DNA of 64,000 bases from the NCBI GenBank assembly GCA_038363925.1, contig JAQQWL010000006.1, positions 1,778,501 through 1,842,500 on the forward strand, written 5' to 3'. Below the pieces are notes generated by a model. The model did not search any database and was not told where the DNA came from. It saw only the letters and a program-made list of their open reading frames with translations. Source of the DNA: Apiospora phragmitis (lineage: Eukaryota > Ascomycota > Sordariomycetes > Amphisphaeriales > Apiosporaceae). Positions 1-10,629 of the stretch are shown piece after piece (position 1 is the first letter of the stretch; every line of letters starts with the position of its first letter). The translations under genes were made by a program, and so were the position numbers.

Positions 1-684
1 GATCCCACACTGGAAGGCGTCTACGATTCATTCCGAGTTCTGAGAAACTGCGTTGCATCGTCATCAAGTATCGCGTCTAATCTGCTGCTGTGCGATGAGA
101 TGCTCAAGGCAAGGCAGATGGGCCGACAGGGCGGTCCGGGTCCGGGAATGGATGGGCCAGAGGAATAAAAGAACCATGATACCCATTGTATTCTAGACGC
201 AAAATGGAGTTTTCCATAGATGTGAACATGGTTGCCCTTGGTTGACACAATTCATTGTCCCTTTGCTTGATCCGCAGCACATGATATGTCGCTTTGCAGG
301 CCCTATGCCGGTCAGTATTCCCTAGGTAGTTACTGATGTACTCCAAATCCGTGTCAAAAGGCAGTCAGACGTCAAGGCAGGATTCGCTGGCTGTGTAGCT
401 TGGGCAGAATCCAGATCTCAAAACCCATGTTCGTCCTGTCCCTGGCCTCTTATCAGACAACAAAGATACTGTCTCCCACGAGACTCTCTGCCTGCTTCTT
501 TCATTTCAGCGATATCATTAACAAAGGTAATGTTAGTTGACAATGATGATCTATAAAGCAATCATTTTTCTTCCGTACTATACTGCACCACTCAAGGTTA
601 CTCTCTTGCAACACCATCATCCCATACGCCGCAAGGGACCACCAAACAAAGACTCCATCATCGTTAACAGGTACGTCACCCATC
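1..684. other. intergenic, no gene seen
   Basis: Short open frames occur on both strands, but none has a recognisable domain or a believable splice pattern. The stretch is the upstream region of the amidoligase gene. The left end of the window may cut an unseen neighbour. Confidence 0.5.
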
Positions 685-2240
685 ATGGCGAACCCCACTC
701 CTCTTACAATAGGGGCAGAGGCTGAAGGACTTCTGGGGTAGTTGAAGAACACGTTGCGCTAAACGCCCCCCAAAGTTTCGCGTTGGTCAGGCCACTGCTG
801 ATAAGGCCTAGTGAGGTAAGCTCCCAAGGGGAAAGGGGGGAGAGTCCTGACAGCGATGACTCCGCATACGATATAACAATACAGGAGTGGATGTTCGATG
901 AGATCAGGCGGACCCTCGCAAATAATGTCGGCGTCTACGTAAACGAGCCGGACGACGAAACCAAGGTAAACGTGCACAGTATCCACACGGCCGGCGGGAA
1001 CCCTCTGTACTACGGTTGGCGTGTCGTGGACGAGTCCACGGCCACGATCCCGGTAGACGAGAAACAGAGCTACTATCCTAAGGTAAAGTACGTGCCACTC
1101 GAACTCCTGACCCCGGCGATGGAGTTCAACAAGAAGAACCTCGACGAGATCACGGCTGTGTACAGGTGCCTTACCATCACGGATAACCCGGCCTTCCGAC
1201 CGGGTCCCCTGACTCCGACGACGTGCGGGTTCCATGTCCACGTGGGCGTCGGCGCGGGGGCTTTCTCGGCGCACCAAGTGCGCCGGATCGCCTGCGCCGC
1301 ATACGCAACGGGCCGCCTTTTCACGCAGCTCCTCCCCCGGCACCGCAAGGGAACTTTTCACGGGCGGACGAATCGCTACTACTCGTTCCTGGCCCATGGT
1401 CAGGATGCCGACGACGCCTGTCAGCAGGTTCGGATGCTAGCCCAAAACAGAGATCCGAAGGACCGAGACGCGAACTTTGGGGTGGACGGCGGGGTGGACG
1501 AGTTCCCGCTTCCCGAGCCCGCCGAAACGTATGTCTCTGATGGGCCGCTGGAATTCTCGTGGGAGCAGGAGAAGAGTGAGGCACCACTGTTCACCAGGAA
1601 GTTGCAGCGCGGGTCCTTGCCATGCGAGGACCTCAGCGCACGAAGTTTCTTCTACACGAGCCCTGCCCAAGTAACTCTCACCGCCGACTGGAACGTTCCG
1701 AGCCCCTCCGACGACGCCCCGGCACCGTCGCCGACCAGTATCGCGGACGCCGTGGACGCCGTGATGCGCTGCCCGAGCGCGGCGGCCGTTGCGAATTTGA
1801 TGCGCCCGGGTCGCCTCGGCGTGAGCTTCTCCAACCTGGCATCACCAGTCTGGGAATGGATGCCGCTGAAGCCCACCATCGAGTTCCGGCAGCTTCCCTC
1901 GACTTTCAACGCCGACGCCGCCTGCGCCTGGATCGGCGCCATGGCTCAGCTGTGCCGGGTGGCCATCGACTGGCCCTGGGAGGATCTTGCAACACTGTTG
2001 CGGCGCTGCGCCCGGGCCGACACGGATCCCCATGCGTACGACGTCTTCGATCTGCTCGTGGACATGGGCTGCGCCGAGCAGGCCGCGGTGATCCAAGACA
2101 TGATCGTCAACAAGACCGCGGGCAGTCCGTTTGCGCGGCTGGACGAGCCAGAAGACCGAGGGCAGCAGCGCGAAACTGGTGGTGCCGATCCTTCCAGCAG
2201 CACGTCAGGTGGTGGCAATGATACGATCAATCTGCCTTAG
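685..2240 (+). CDS. putative amidoligase (Amidoligase_2 type)
   Basis: This looks like a fungal member of the amidoligase family (Pfam Amidoligase_2), ATP-grasp-related or glutamine-synthetase-like ligases predicted to form amide bonds; the fungal substrates are unknown. Visible signatures are a W-R-V-V-D-E-S stretch near nt 1017-1040, a P-L-E-L-L-T-P strand near 1098-1115 that matches the family's ELVSP-like motif, the HVHVG motif at 1233-1247, and an EFRQLPS motif near 1879, close to the end of the domain. The long frame starting at 783 has no ATG there. I propose a first exon 685-737 (ATG at 685, encoding an L-T-I-G-A-E-A-E strand like the family's FGVEIEF start), an intron 738-790 (GTAGTT to CAG, 53 nt) and exon 2 from 791; the phases match (500 aa). 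A further in-frame GTAAGC...ACAG segment at 816-884 (69 nt) could also be spliced out. The Ser/Gly-rich C terminus is not conserved. Family call fairly sure, exon 1 less so. Confidence 0.72.
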
Positions 2241-2697
2241 GCAGAAGTTTTTCCGAGAGAAAGGTACATGTAGTCAGTAAGTAAGAGCGATGTAGTGTCT
2301 CCAAAAGGTGGGATACCCATTTAATATCGCTTAATACACCCATTTCTTCTGACTGCACAATCAGACCCATGTGATACAAACCCCCTCAAGCCGTAATATT
2401 CCATGAAGAGGAACCGTGTACACAAACGATACTCCTCCTATTCATGTCGCAAAGATAGAAGCAATGATGACTGTGCCTGTAGATTGATCTCTCCAATCCG
2501 ACGAGGCCTGCCTAGACCTATGCTGAATTCGATCCACCATGCTCCAATGCCCTTGACTCCATTTTCTCTACTATCCGACGTTCCTCGTCACTGTTACATA
2601 TATATAAATACACTCGACCACTGTATCGCGTTACTGGAGGTAAATGCGACCGAACTCGTCCATAACGGGTGTCTTGCCCGCAGGTATGTTAAGTCTG
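2241..2697. other. convergent intergenic spacer
   Basis: This lies between the 3' ends of the amidoligase gene and the DUF7726 gene. It is AT-rich, as expected for two facing 3' UTRs. No gene is seen. Confidence 0.5.
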
Positions 2698-3663
2698 TCA
2701 TGAAACACCGTCAGCCATGCCGACTCTGCTGTTGTATCAAGGTTCACGCGTCACAAGTAGTGCTGTTGGAGTTGGGAAGTGGAACTTACCCATGACGGCC
2801 ATCGTTCTTCAGATCAAAGCCACCTTGGCTGGCCCATATGGCCTCCATGTTGATACGATGCCGGCTCTTGGGCTGGCCCTGGGCTATCCTCAGCTTCTCG
2901 AAGAAGACATATGCGGCGTAGAAGAGAGACGAGGAACAGCCGGCCCTCGGGCCTTCCTTGGCTTTGAAATCATTGAGCTGCTTGGACTGCAGGCCGGTGA
3001 ACTTGGTGCCACGAAGGTGCACGTAGAGGTCTCGGCAGAACTGGGCGGCCGTCAAGTTCGGCGTGTTCCTCATGTGCTCGTTGATCTTGAGGCGGACCTC
3101 ATCGCAGGTGTCGAAGACGGGCACGAGCCCATCGTCCCCGACCTCCAGATGGATCCGGCTCAGATCAGGCCCATCTGTAAGCGGCGGGCCGCCCGTGCTA
3201 GTACCCTGGGGCGTGCTCCGGCTGGGCGGGCTGATGCCGGCATGGACAATAGTATCTGCCGTCTTCTGCTTTTTCGCGAATACGTCGTCCCCAGAACCTG
3301 CTGATGAACGTTTGTGGCCAGATGACGAAGCCGCCGGGCTGGATGCAGAAGAGGCTCTGTGGGTAGAGACGGAAGACTTTGGGGCTGGCGAGGGGCGTGG
3401 CAGGTGAATATGACTGCCATCCTGGAGTGCCCACTGCTGCTGATTGAATCACTGTTAGGTCCGGTCACGTTCATGTTTGTTTTGTTTGTACGCACCGTCG
3501 GGGTCGAAGGGCCGTGTGGGGCGAATTCATTGCGAGACGGGATTTCCTCGTTACCTGTGGCTCCCACATAAACGCCATTGACGAAGATGTTGATGGGGTT
3601 GCAGCTACTGATGCGCACCTTGCCGATGGTCGGCGCGTTCACCACCGTGGTGTGTAGCGACAT
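2698..3663 (-). CDS. DUF7726 domain protein, function unknown
   Basis: Proposed structure: exon 1 3663-3496, intron 3495-3440 (GTGCGT donor, CTAAC branch, ATCAG acceptor, 56 nt), exon 2 3439-2790, intron 2789-2729 (GTAAGT to ACAG, 61 nt), exon 3 2728-2698; 282 aa in frame. Without the last intron the protein would stop at 2786. The middle is Ser/Pro-rich with a basic K-K-Q-K patch (around 3270), possibly a nuclear signal. The C-terminal part begins F-D-T-C-D-E-V-R and continues through F-C-R-D-L-Y and Y-A-A-Y-V-F-F-E-K to N-M-E-A-I-W. This is the pattern of the fungal DUF7726 domain, which often occurs with homeobox or other DNA-binding domains; none is seen here. A nuclear role is inference only. 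The 3' end faces the amidoligase gene. Confidence 0.7.
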
Positions 3664-4726
3664 TGCGACAGCGGCTTCTTCCCCCTGTCTGTGGCTGCAA
3701 GATCTCGGGACTGTGGAATTGCTTGATTGATATCAATGCTAGATTCGCGGGGCAGAAAACGCGCTGGCACGTGCAGGAAGAATGTCCATGATCAAACTGA
3801 ACGGCTTTTTCAATCTGCCTGCCGTCTTTTGCTGGAATGAGAGACGCCCAACCGCGCGCGCGCTGGGCTTCCTCAACACTGGGGACGGCGCAACTCTCTG
3901 TCGCGTTTGTAGGTAAGTAATTACTTGGGCAATCGGGTCGAGATGCGTGCTTGCCGAATGGAGAGCAAATACAAATGCAAATATGTGTTGAGTCGCTGAC
4001 TAAGAAGGGCCAGGAGGGACAGGGACAGATCAAGCCGGGCAATGCAGGTAGGGAAAGGTTAAATAAATACTTAAGCATAAACGCACGTATTGATTGAATT
4101 TTGGCTGGAGTTTCCATTGAAAGCCCATTTGGCGGGGGAGTACTCCGTACTTACCTATTCAAACTTGACATAATGCGACTACAGTAATAATAGCAGGCCA
4201 GGGGGGCCTTTTTTTGCGGAGCTAACTTCAAAATGACCAAGTTCTACTACTAATCCAATGCTGGCTAGTCGGGCCATGAACCAATGGGCAAATATCTCCC
4301 AGAACGGACCGTTCTTCTCTTATGAGCATGGCAGACAGGCACACCCAAATTACTAGAACTGTGTCCTGGGCATCCTTCCTTCCCACTCCATGGGTAGTAG
4401 CTAGTGGTACATAGTTGGTAGTAAATGGGTTGTCTCTAAGAAGTATAAAAGCATCCGAAGCATCGAGATTGCTAGTTTAAGGCAATATTTTCTCGTTGCT
4501 CGATAATGCATTAGCCTTTCTCAACTTTGATATAAGCGTAAGTTATGATATGAAATCCAAAAGACTCCGCGGACAACCAACCCTAGGATGTATCAGCCCC
4601 TTTATTCTTCACCACCTTCTTTGCCAGCGTATAGACTCTTAATTTAAAATGCAGTGAAGCTCTACGTCTTTGTATTGTCTCTTAAGAGCCTCGTTATATA
4701 TCAATGAAGGGTGATCTACTCTGTCA
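3664..4726. other. intergenic, upstream of DUF7726 gene
   Basis: No coding region can be supported. It includes the promoter and leader of the minus-strand DUF7726 gene and an AT-rich stretch leading to the relic block. Confidence 0.45.
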
Positions 4727-5330
4727 ACCAAGATGAAGACAGGTTGCAGTAAATGCCGAGGCTGTTTTGTCTTCAGCAAACCAAGCGATGAGTTGATACA
4801 TGACACTCTTGCTCTCGCTCATGGAGTTGATGAGATGCCAGTCATTATTTTCCAAAGATTGTCTTATGCCATGAAGAAGACCGATCTCTCGTCTTATCCA
4901 AGAATAGAATCCCTGTTTCTCCCATCTCAACAAGAATCTCTTCAAGCGAAGGCAGCCGTAGTGATTTTTCCATAAAGGCAGATACTTTGCGTTGCTCCAG
5001 TGTGATTTTTCTCGTCATATTAAATAAGTTCTTGTCAAAGACAGGGTGTCCATCGAATCTGCTAGTGGATGTAGCTGTTGTGTACTACAGCACATCAGCG
5101 GCCGGATGGATCAACATGATGTTTGGAAGCTTCCTCCACTTGCCGTAGTATTAGCATAGGGCTCCATGCAGCAGACTGAGGTCCCGCGTTTTTTGGCACA
5201 CTTATAGGGGTGCAGGAGGATGGGGGACAAGGACATAGTCGATGAGATGAGTGAGGATGAACTGTTTCGGCATTGCTGCCAACTACGGCGGATTGCCAGT
5301 GTAATAACCGTCACTGCTTGAGATCATACT
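4727..5330 (-). pseudogene. decayed coding remnant, unknown family
   Basis: Minus-strand reading gives protein-like segments in changing frames. Near 5290-5220 one reads M-P-K-Q-F-I-L-T-H-L-I-D-Y-V-L, then Y-Y-G-K-W-R-K-L-P-N-I-M near 5150. From about 5060 to 4870 one reads H-P-V-F-D-K-N-L-F-N-M, then a helix-like stretch ending in L-P-S-L-E-E-I-L-V-E-M-G-E-T-G, and finally in another frame H-L-I-N-S-M-S-E-S-K-S-V-M-Y-Q-L near 4840-4790. Stops and frame changes break these up. I do not recognise the family. It lies beside two clearer pseudogenes on the same strand, which is why I read it as a third relic rather than chance. Confidence 0.35.
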
Positions 5331-5829
5331 TGCCATGGAGTTCCGAGTTCTCAGGTCCACTCACAGTGCTCCGGCGGATCTCAGGGGGTAGCTAGGCGAG
5401 TTTAGGAAAGGACTGGAGTTCCCACTTGTTGCAATAATTGCTGAGGGCGCCCATTATATCTCTGATTGGGGAAAAGCGCGACTGGTTTTTATTTTATTTT
5501 TTATAACACGTCAATCTGAACATTTCGATCACATAACCTCTCGAAGATTATGCCGTTGTTGACGACCGTTGATAAAGTGAAAATTAAAGCAGAGAGAAAA
5601 CCACATCGCAGATTGTTATGTGGTTGAGACGCTTTTAGGGGTTTATTCACTTCCTCTTTGTCCACCATTCAGCAGCAAGTCTCTGCCTATAGGAAGCTGC
5701 AATTCTATTCCATAATGTATTCACATATGCAATGACGTGCCATGGTGCGGGTTTGTCACTTCCTTCGGATAAGAAAACTTCAACTCACCCACCATTTCCT
5801 TCCACACTACTGTACTGACCTGCTATTTG
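5331..5829. other. AT-rich spacer between relics
   Basis: No gene is seen. The base composition is AT-rich, with T/A tracts near 5490-5510. Confidence 0.4.
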
Positions 5830-6950
5830 TTAATGTTCCATCTCTCCAGCCATCAACTTCAGAGCGTCAGAAAGATGCTGCTCAACATCGAAGTCGAGGA
5901 TGAAGTCCTAGCGCGGCAGCAACTTCTTCTGGAGTTTCTCGAGCTCCAGCCCGGTGTCCCCCTCGCCCAGTCAAAACTACCCCAGTCCCCTTGCTCGCCT
6001 CGACGACGTGTAGCATGCGAGGACGCCGCACCTGGTCATAGACTCTTAGAGCCTTGAGTGCCTCCCTGGGCTTCGTTGTCCCACCGAGCAGAGTAAAGAG
6101 GATTAGGCGGTCCTCGATGGATATGCCTGCACCGGACCCTTTATATGGTGTCGTGGCATGGGCAGCATCGCCTAAGACGCAGATGGGCCCGGATACGTGA
6201 GTGCGAGCTGTTGGGTGCTCCCAGAGGTATATAGCCGGCTGCTCGACTTTATCGCACAGCAGCTATTGATTCTATAGTTAGCATATCTCATAGTATACGT
6301 TTTGTCCACTTGTACTATAATCAGAAAGGGCAGCGAGCAGTTCTACTTTATAACAGCAAGTCGCAAGTGCGCAGGCCATGCTGCATGTAGCCTTCGTATC
6401 TCGGCACCTACCATACGATGTCATTGCTCGGATCCCTCGGCCTCTGCATCGCGGGCCGAGATAACCAGGCTGCCTTCATTCAAGACACTGTGCATAACGC
6501 AGTTCCTGCCGCCGATCCACTAATACTCGCTGGCATCTTTCGTATCTACGTAACCGTCCCCTAAATAAGCTCGCGCTTCTTTATAGGGTTTCAGGACCAT
6601 TATGGCCCATTAGCCGGCGTTCCTAGGATATGCGGCGGGATCATTATCGCCTAGAATGAACTTGCGTACAATGCTGCGGATGCCGTCGGTACCGACAAGA
6701 ACGTCGCATTCGTGGCTCGAGCCATCGGTGAAACAAAGGGTGAGGAACCCGTCTTCGCCATTGGAACGCTCAACTCGCTCCAGTTTCTTGGATACGTGCA
6801 TCCGTTCTGGCGGTACCGAGGCGAGCAGCTTCCAAACGCCATTGTGCAAAGAAGGGAATGCTGGGAGCAGCAGAAGTAAAGTGCACCGAGCCGGGATGGG
6901 CGCCTGCTCTTGCAACGGAATAAGGAACGTAGCACAGTGTCCTTCCCCAT
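5830..6950 (-). pseudogene. FAD-dependent monooxygenase relic (salicylate hydroxylase-like)
   Basis: Reading downward on the minus strand, about 6760-6610 encodes the segment with D-V-L-V-G-T-D-G-I-R-S, the second dinucleotide-binding motif of group A flavin monooxygenases. About 6185-6080 encodes G-D-A-A-H-A-T-T-P-Y-K-G-S-G-A-G, the third FAD motif. The C terminus ends with D-A-L-K-L-M-A-G-E-M-E-H before TAA at 5832-5830. The frame is broken by stops at 6612-6610, 6522-6520, 6423-6421, 6346-6344 and 5910-5908, and by at least one frameshift near 5965. At several stops a tryptophan is expected. The N-terminal GxGxxG motif is not found, so the 5' end is lost. A spliced intron may remain near 6300-6265. 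A dead gene. Confidence 0.8.
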
Positions 6951-7064
6951 CGGTTAGGTATTACCACGTGCGGCACTATCACGAACCTGAATTAGGGAGT
7001 AGTGTCCAAGTAGCAATGCTAAAGAAACCGGACGAGATACTTTCAATAGAAATCACACTTCTTG

Positions 7065-8095
7065 TCAAATATTGTCCATAATCCATTCGTCTTCGGCGGG
7101 TTCTTTCGCCGAAGAACGCTTTACGGGATCCCATTGGAGCATCTTCCGCATCATGGCGAGGAACTTCTCCCAGTTCTTTCCCTCCAGGTCTCTCGCTCTT
7201 CAAGGAGTATATATATTACTCGGGACTAGGACGTGCGGACCGCAGTCTCCTATAAAGCGAGCAAGGTGCTGTCAGCAGCGAAAGAAGGGGCACCCCAATC
7301 CTGTGGCATCTGCAGCTCGCGTGACAAATAGATGACTCGTTCGTCATCAAGCAGCTTACGCGGAGACGGATCGTGGAACTCTTGCTCCTCGAATTTGGTA
7401 AATACGGAATCTTCGTTGATGCCGAACATGATATTATCAGCTTTGATATCTGTTCCGCGACAGTCAGCACCCTCTGTTACGGATAAGAGAAACCTGCTCA
7501 GGAGTAGCTTCGTTCGGTTATCAACGCACCTGTGTGAATAGTCTGACATTCTGTATGCAGGAAATCCAAACCAAGAAAGAGGCGGCGAAGGATGAAGGCA
7601 AGGGACTGCTGAGGGTAGTTGCCGTACTGGATTGCGGTGGAGGAAGGTTAGGGCACTCTCCAACAATTGGGGATGAACTAGGCATCTATGGGACCCGTCT
7701 GTTCTAGAAACATCAAAAGAGTCCAACCGGGTTCTGACAGCTTCGCGACCGGTGTGCTTTGCAACAGAGGTAGAAATGCGCCGACACATTGAGAGCTCGT
7801 TTTCAAGCTGCTTGCCCATGGGCTCCGAGTTGACGAAAAGCTTCAAAGTCACAAGTCGGCGGCCACTGCGTATCCATTGCTGGTCAGTATAAAAGTCTCA
7901 ACACTTATCACGGCTGACAACGGACGGACACCCATCTCACTCTAGATCAGGCGCCAACCAGACTGTCGATGTAGTTCCGAAGCCCAGTTTGCCAACAATG
8001 TGATAGCAATCCCTGAGAACCTCGCCGATGCGGGTGGGGTAGTAGCGCGATGCAATGTAGTCGGGAAATTAGCTCCTCCTCTACCTTTTATCTAA
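7065..8095 (-). pseudogene. SRPK-like protein kinase relic with internal deletion
   Basis: The N-lobe is recognisable near 8070-7950: D-Y-I-A-S-R-Y-Y-P, then the glycine-rich loop G-K-L-G-F-G-T-T-S-T-V-W-L-A. After a probable intron, V-T-L-K-L-F-V-N carries the VAIK-like lysine (about 7850). The catalytic-loop region D-I-K-A-D-N-I-M-F-G-I is near 7450-7420, and S-R-E-L near 7290. This is the layout of fungal SRPK-type kinases. After W-G-A-P (about 7260) the sequence jumps almost directly to the kinase C terminus (M-R-K-M-L-Q-W-D-P-V-K-R, 7150-7110, stop 7067-7065). The DFG motif, activation segment, APE motif and most of the C-lobe are missing. A 1-nt insertion near 7610 also shifts the frame, and the start region near 8080 is broken. 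Not functional. Confidence 0.8.
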
Positions 8096-9540
8096 TAATA
8101 TGCGTGTCAAGTTTGGGTTGGACAAGGGAATAAATAGGCTTCCACGCCCGAACAGGCCAGGGCAATCGTCGGAGAAGGGATTTCATCTCAACCCAGTTAT
8201 CGAAGTAAAGAGCGAGGGGCGAGGGGCGAGGAATGAGGAACGAGGCTCATAAGCTGGGACGAGTTGTTGGAAGTGAAACGCGATTGGGCAATAGAACCCG
8301 GAAACCTGGATCTGCAAAGGTCCACTTTGACTAGCGGGTTCATAGTTTCCTGTAGTAATCGATACTATATCTTCAGTATACAAAGCAACTAGTGGTTCTG
8401 CTTATTTCGAGTTGTTGACCATACAAACCATGACAGCTTTCTATTGACACCATATAATAACGATGTCAAATACCCTTTGTGCTTATGCCCTCTTTATATA
8501 AGGAGCATTATTGCACATACTCTACTAATGGGCTATTTGAGAGTGAGTGATATCTCCATAAAGTTTGCGGCGTAGTCATCTACCTACAATAAAACTGACC
8601 CTACCTTATAACAAAGAGCATGAGACATTGACTCCAAGGTAATCAGTTCCAGAAAGATATCACAGAGTGCTCTTTCGCCTCATTAACCTCATAAGCGCTA
8701 CTTGACCAACCTGTAGCGTTTGTTGTAAACCATACCCATAAACATCAACCCAGGGATATCATGGTATATAATACAGCGAGTTGATGATGAGGAGTGCCAC
8801 CAATATCTAGATCCCTTTCTTACAGCACATCAGATAGGGAGAAGAGTGGTATTTGGTAAGTATGGAGGAGAAGCTCAATATGAGTACGTCCAAGTGCCTA
8901 CGCAAGGCTTTGACCGTACCAAGAGTTCTCACTCCTTCCCACGGCTGCTCTTCCAAACTGAGGCTTGTTCTTGAGACCGCTTCTATGGACAAATCGACTG
9001 ATCAGCTCATCAGACTCCGAAAGGAGAAATTGAATGGTTCTGGGGCTGGGCCCCGATGTGATGGATAAGAAGTTGCGATGGTCTTGACTACTTACTCATT
9101 GTCAAATATCTCACTGTCAGCCACCTTGTCCCTAACATTCCATCTCCAACCATGATTATCGAGACAGAATCACGTGGACAGACTTTCTTCGGTATACTCT
9201 ACCAGCAGATACTGTAGACGACGACAGGTCACTTATTGATTGATGAGTGTGGTACACTGTGGCCAACCGGGTTCCGCTACTGCTTCTCCGTTTCATTCAC
9301 TACTTCGGCTGTTTGATGCTTTCGACTGCCCACAAGGACTGTTTCTAAATAGCGGCCTTGAGGAAGTCACACCTGCCAGATCTTATCATTGGAAGCATCA
9401 GTCGTTCCACTCCACCTTGGTCTTTTCTGGAACAACCATCAAATTGGCCTTTCGATAAGACCGCACAATCGTTTCATTCTCTGGTTTCAACCCCACATCC
9501 ATCTTTTGCCAACCTTTCTTCTCGGCACGACATCACAGCA
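8096..9540. other. intergenic, gene-poor
   Basis: Short frames (for example around 8807-9068) have no recognisable domain. A short GAGGGGC-type direct repeat is seen at about 8213-8230. The right end is the leader of the 2EXR gene. Confidence 0.4.
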
Positions 9541-10629
9541 ATGAATTCCCACGATCCTGCCAACATGGCCAATGAGTTCCATTCCTTTCCCAAGCTGCCT
9601 CCCGAGATCCGTCAGAACATATTCCATCTTGCCCTGGGGCGCAACCATGTCAACATCCACTCTCCCGCCACAGGCAGGACGACAAAGATCTTCTCGCCAC
9701 CGCCGCCGGCCCTTGCTAGTACTTGTAGGGAGGCACGCGCCGTCGCTTTGAGGACTGGCCAACCACACGCAATCAACAACGAGAACAAAACCTACAACAG
9801 CTGCTGGTTCCAACCCAGCTTGGACCTACTCGTCATGCCCCCCTACCCGGCGCTCGGTCACGCACAATACAAGAATCGCATGTGTGCCGTCTCGATTTGG
9901 GACAACGTCGAAAGGGTTGCCATTCACTTTGAATGTTGCGAGAATTTATCTGCTCTCCAGACCCAGCAGATCGAGAAAGCGCTGAAGCTACCCAACATCA
10001 AACATCTCTTCCTGTCACTCTGCATCAACTTCATTAGTCCCTGCCCAAATCAATGCACGCTGAAGGGTTTCGGAGCGTCATCGCACAGGATCGTGCCGGT
10101 CGATAACGAAGAGGAAGTGAACCTTCTCGTTGCAAACCTGTTTGCTCAAGACAGCCACGTTGATAACCAGGCGGCAAAGGAACTGAATCACGTTCGGCAC
10201 ACCTACCTTGACCACAGTATTAGCGGCGTCTCGAAGAAGAACTGGTTCCAGTCAGAAGTTCTATTGCAATGCGAGAAGATCTGGCTCGAGCACCAATGGA
10301 GACCCAAAGTCGAAGAGAAAGAAGAGGGCTCTGAAGAGGTTGATGGAGAGCTTGACTCGGAAACGCTTCGTCCGGTGAAGCCCCGACTCCGAGGTGGAAA
10401 GCTGGCCAACCGAGAGAATCCCTGGATCAAGAAGTCTCTCGAGAGAATGCCCAAGGTATCGGCTGTTTACCTACTCGAGGCCGCCCCCAGTGACGATCAC
10501 AAAAAGTTGACAAAACCCCGAACAACCTACGAACCGGAGTTCATCTTCAACGACGAATTCAACCTCTGGCAGAAGGTCAATAAGAAGCAGATGTGGGGTA
10601 AGAGCAGAATAGGCAGTCGCCCCAAATGA
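9541..10629 (+). CDS. 2EXR domain-like protein, function unknown
   Basis: A single exon of 362 aa starting at ATG 9541 (M-N-S-H-D). The open frame runs further upstream to 9358, but that part is low-complexity leader. The first 80 residues carry F-P-K-L-P-P-E-I-R-Q-N-I-F, the start of the fungal 2EXR (F-box-like) domain, followed by S-T-C-R-E-A-R and a W-F-Q-P-S-L-D-L-L segment typical of that family. The second half is charged (an E-rich stretch near 10310-10340), and the C terminus is basic. 2EXR proteins are expanded in filamentous fungi and their role is unknown. The gene is adjacent to the relic block on its left. Confidence 0.75.
   Translation: MNSHDPANMANEFHSFPKLPPEIRQNIFHLALGRNHVNIHSPATGRTTKIFSPPPPALASTCREARAVALRTGQPHAINNENKTYNSCWFQPSLDLLVMPPYPALGHAQYKNRMCAVSIWDNVERVAIHFECCENLSALQTQQIEKALKLPNIKHLFLSLCINFISPCPNQCTLKGFGASSHRIVPVDNEEEVNLLVANLFAQDSHVDNQAAKELNHVRHTYLDHSISGVSKKNWFQSEVLLQCEKIWLEHQWRPKVEEKEEGSEEVDGELDSETLRPVKPRLRGGKLANRENPWIKKSLERMPKVSAVYLLEAAPSDDHKKLTKPRTTYEPEFIFNDEFNLWQKVNKKQMWGKSRIGSRPK

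Noticed and set aside
1622..2221. 199-aa frame inside the amidoligase
   Set aside because: Arg-rich shadow in another frame of a GC-rich gene with the family motifs in the main frame.
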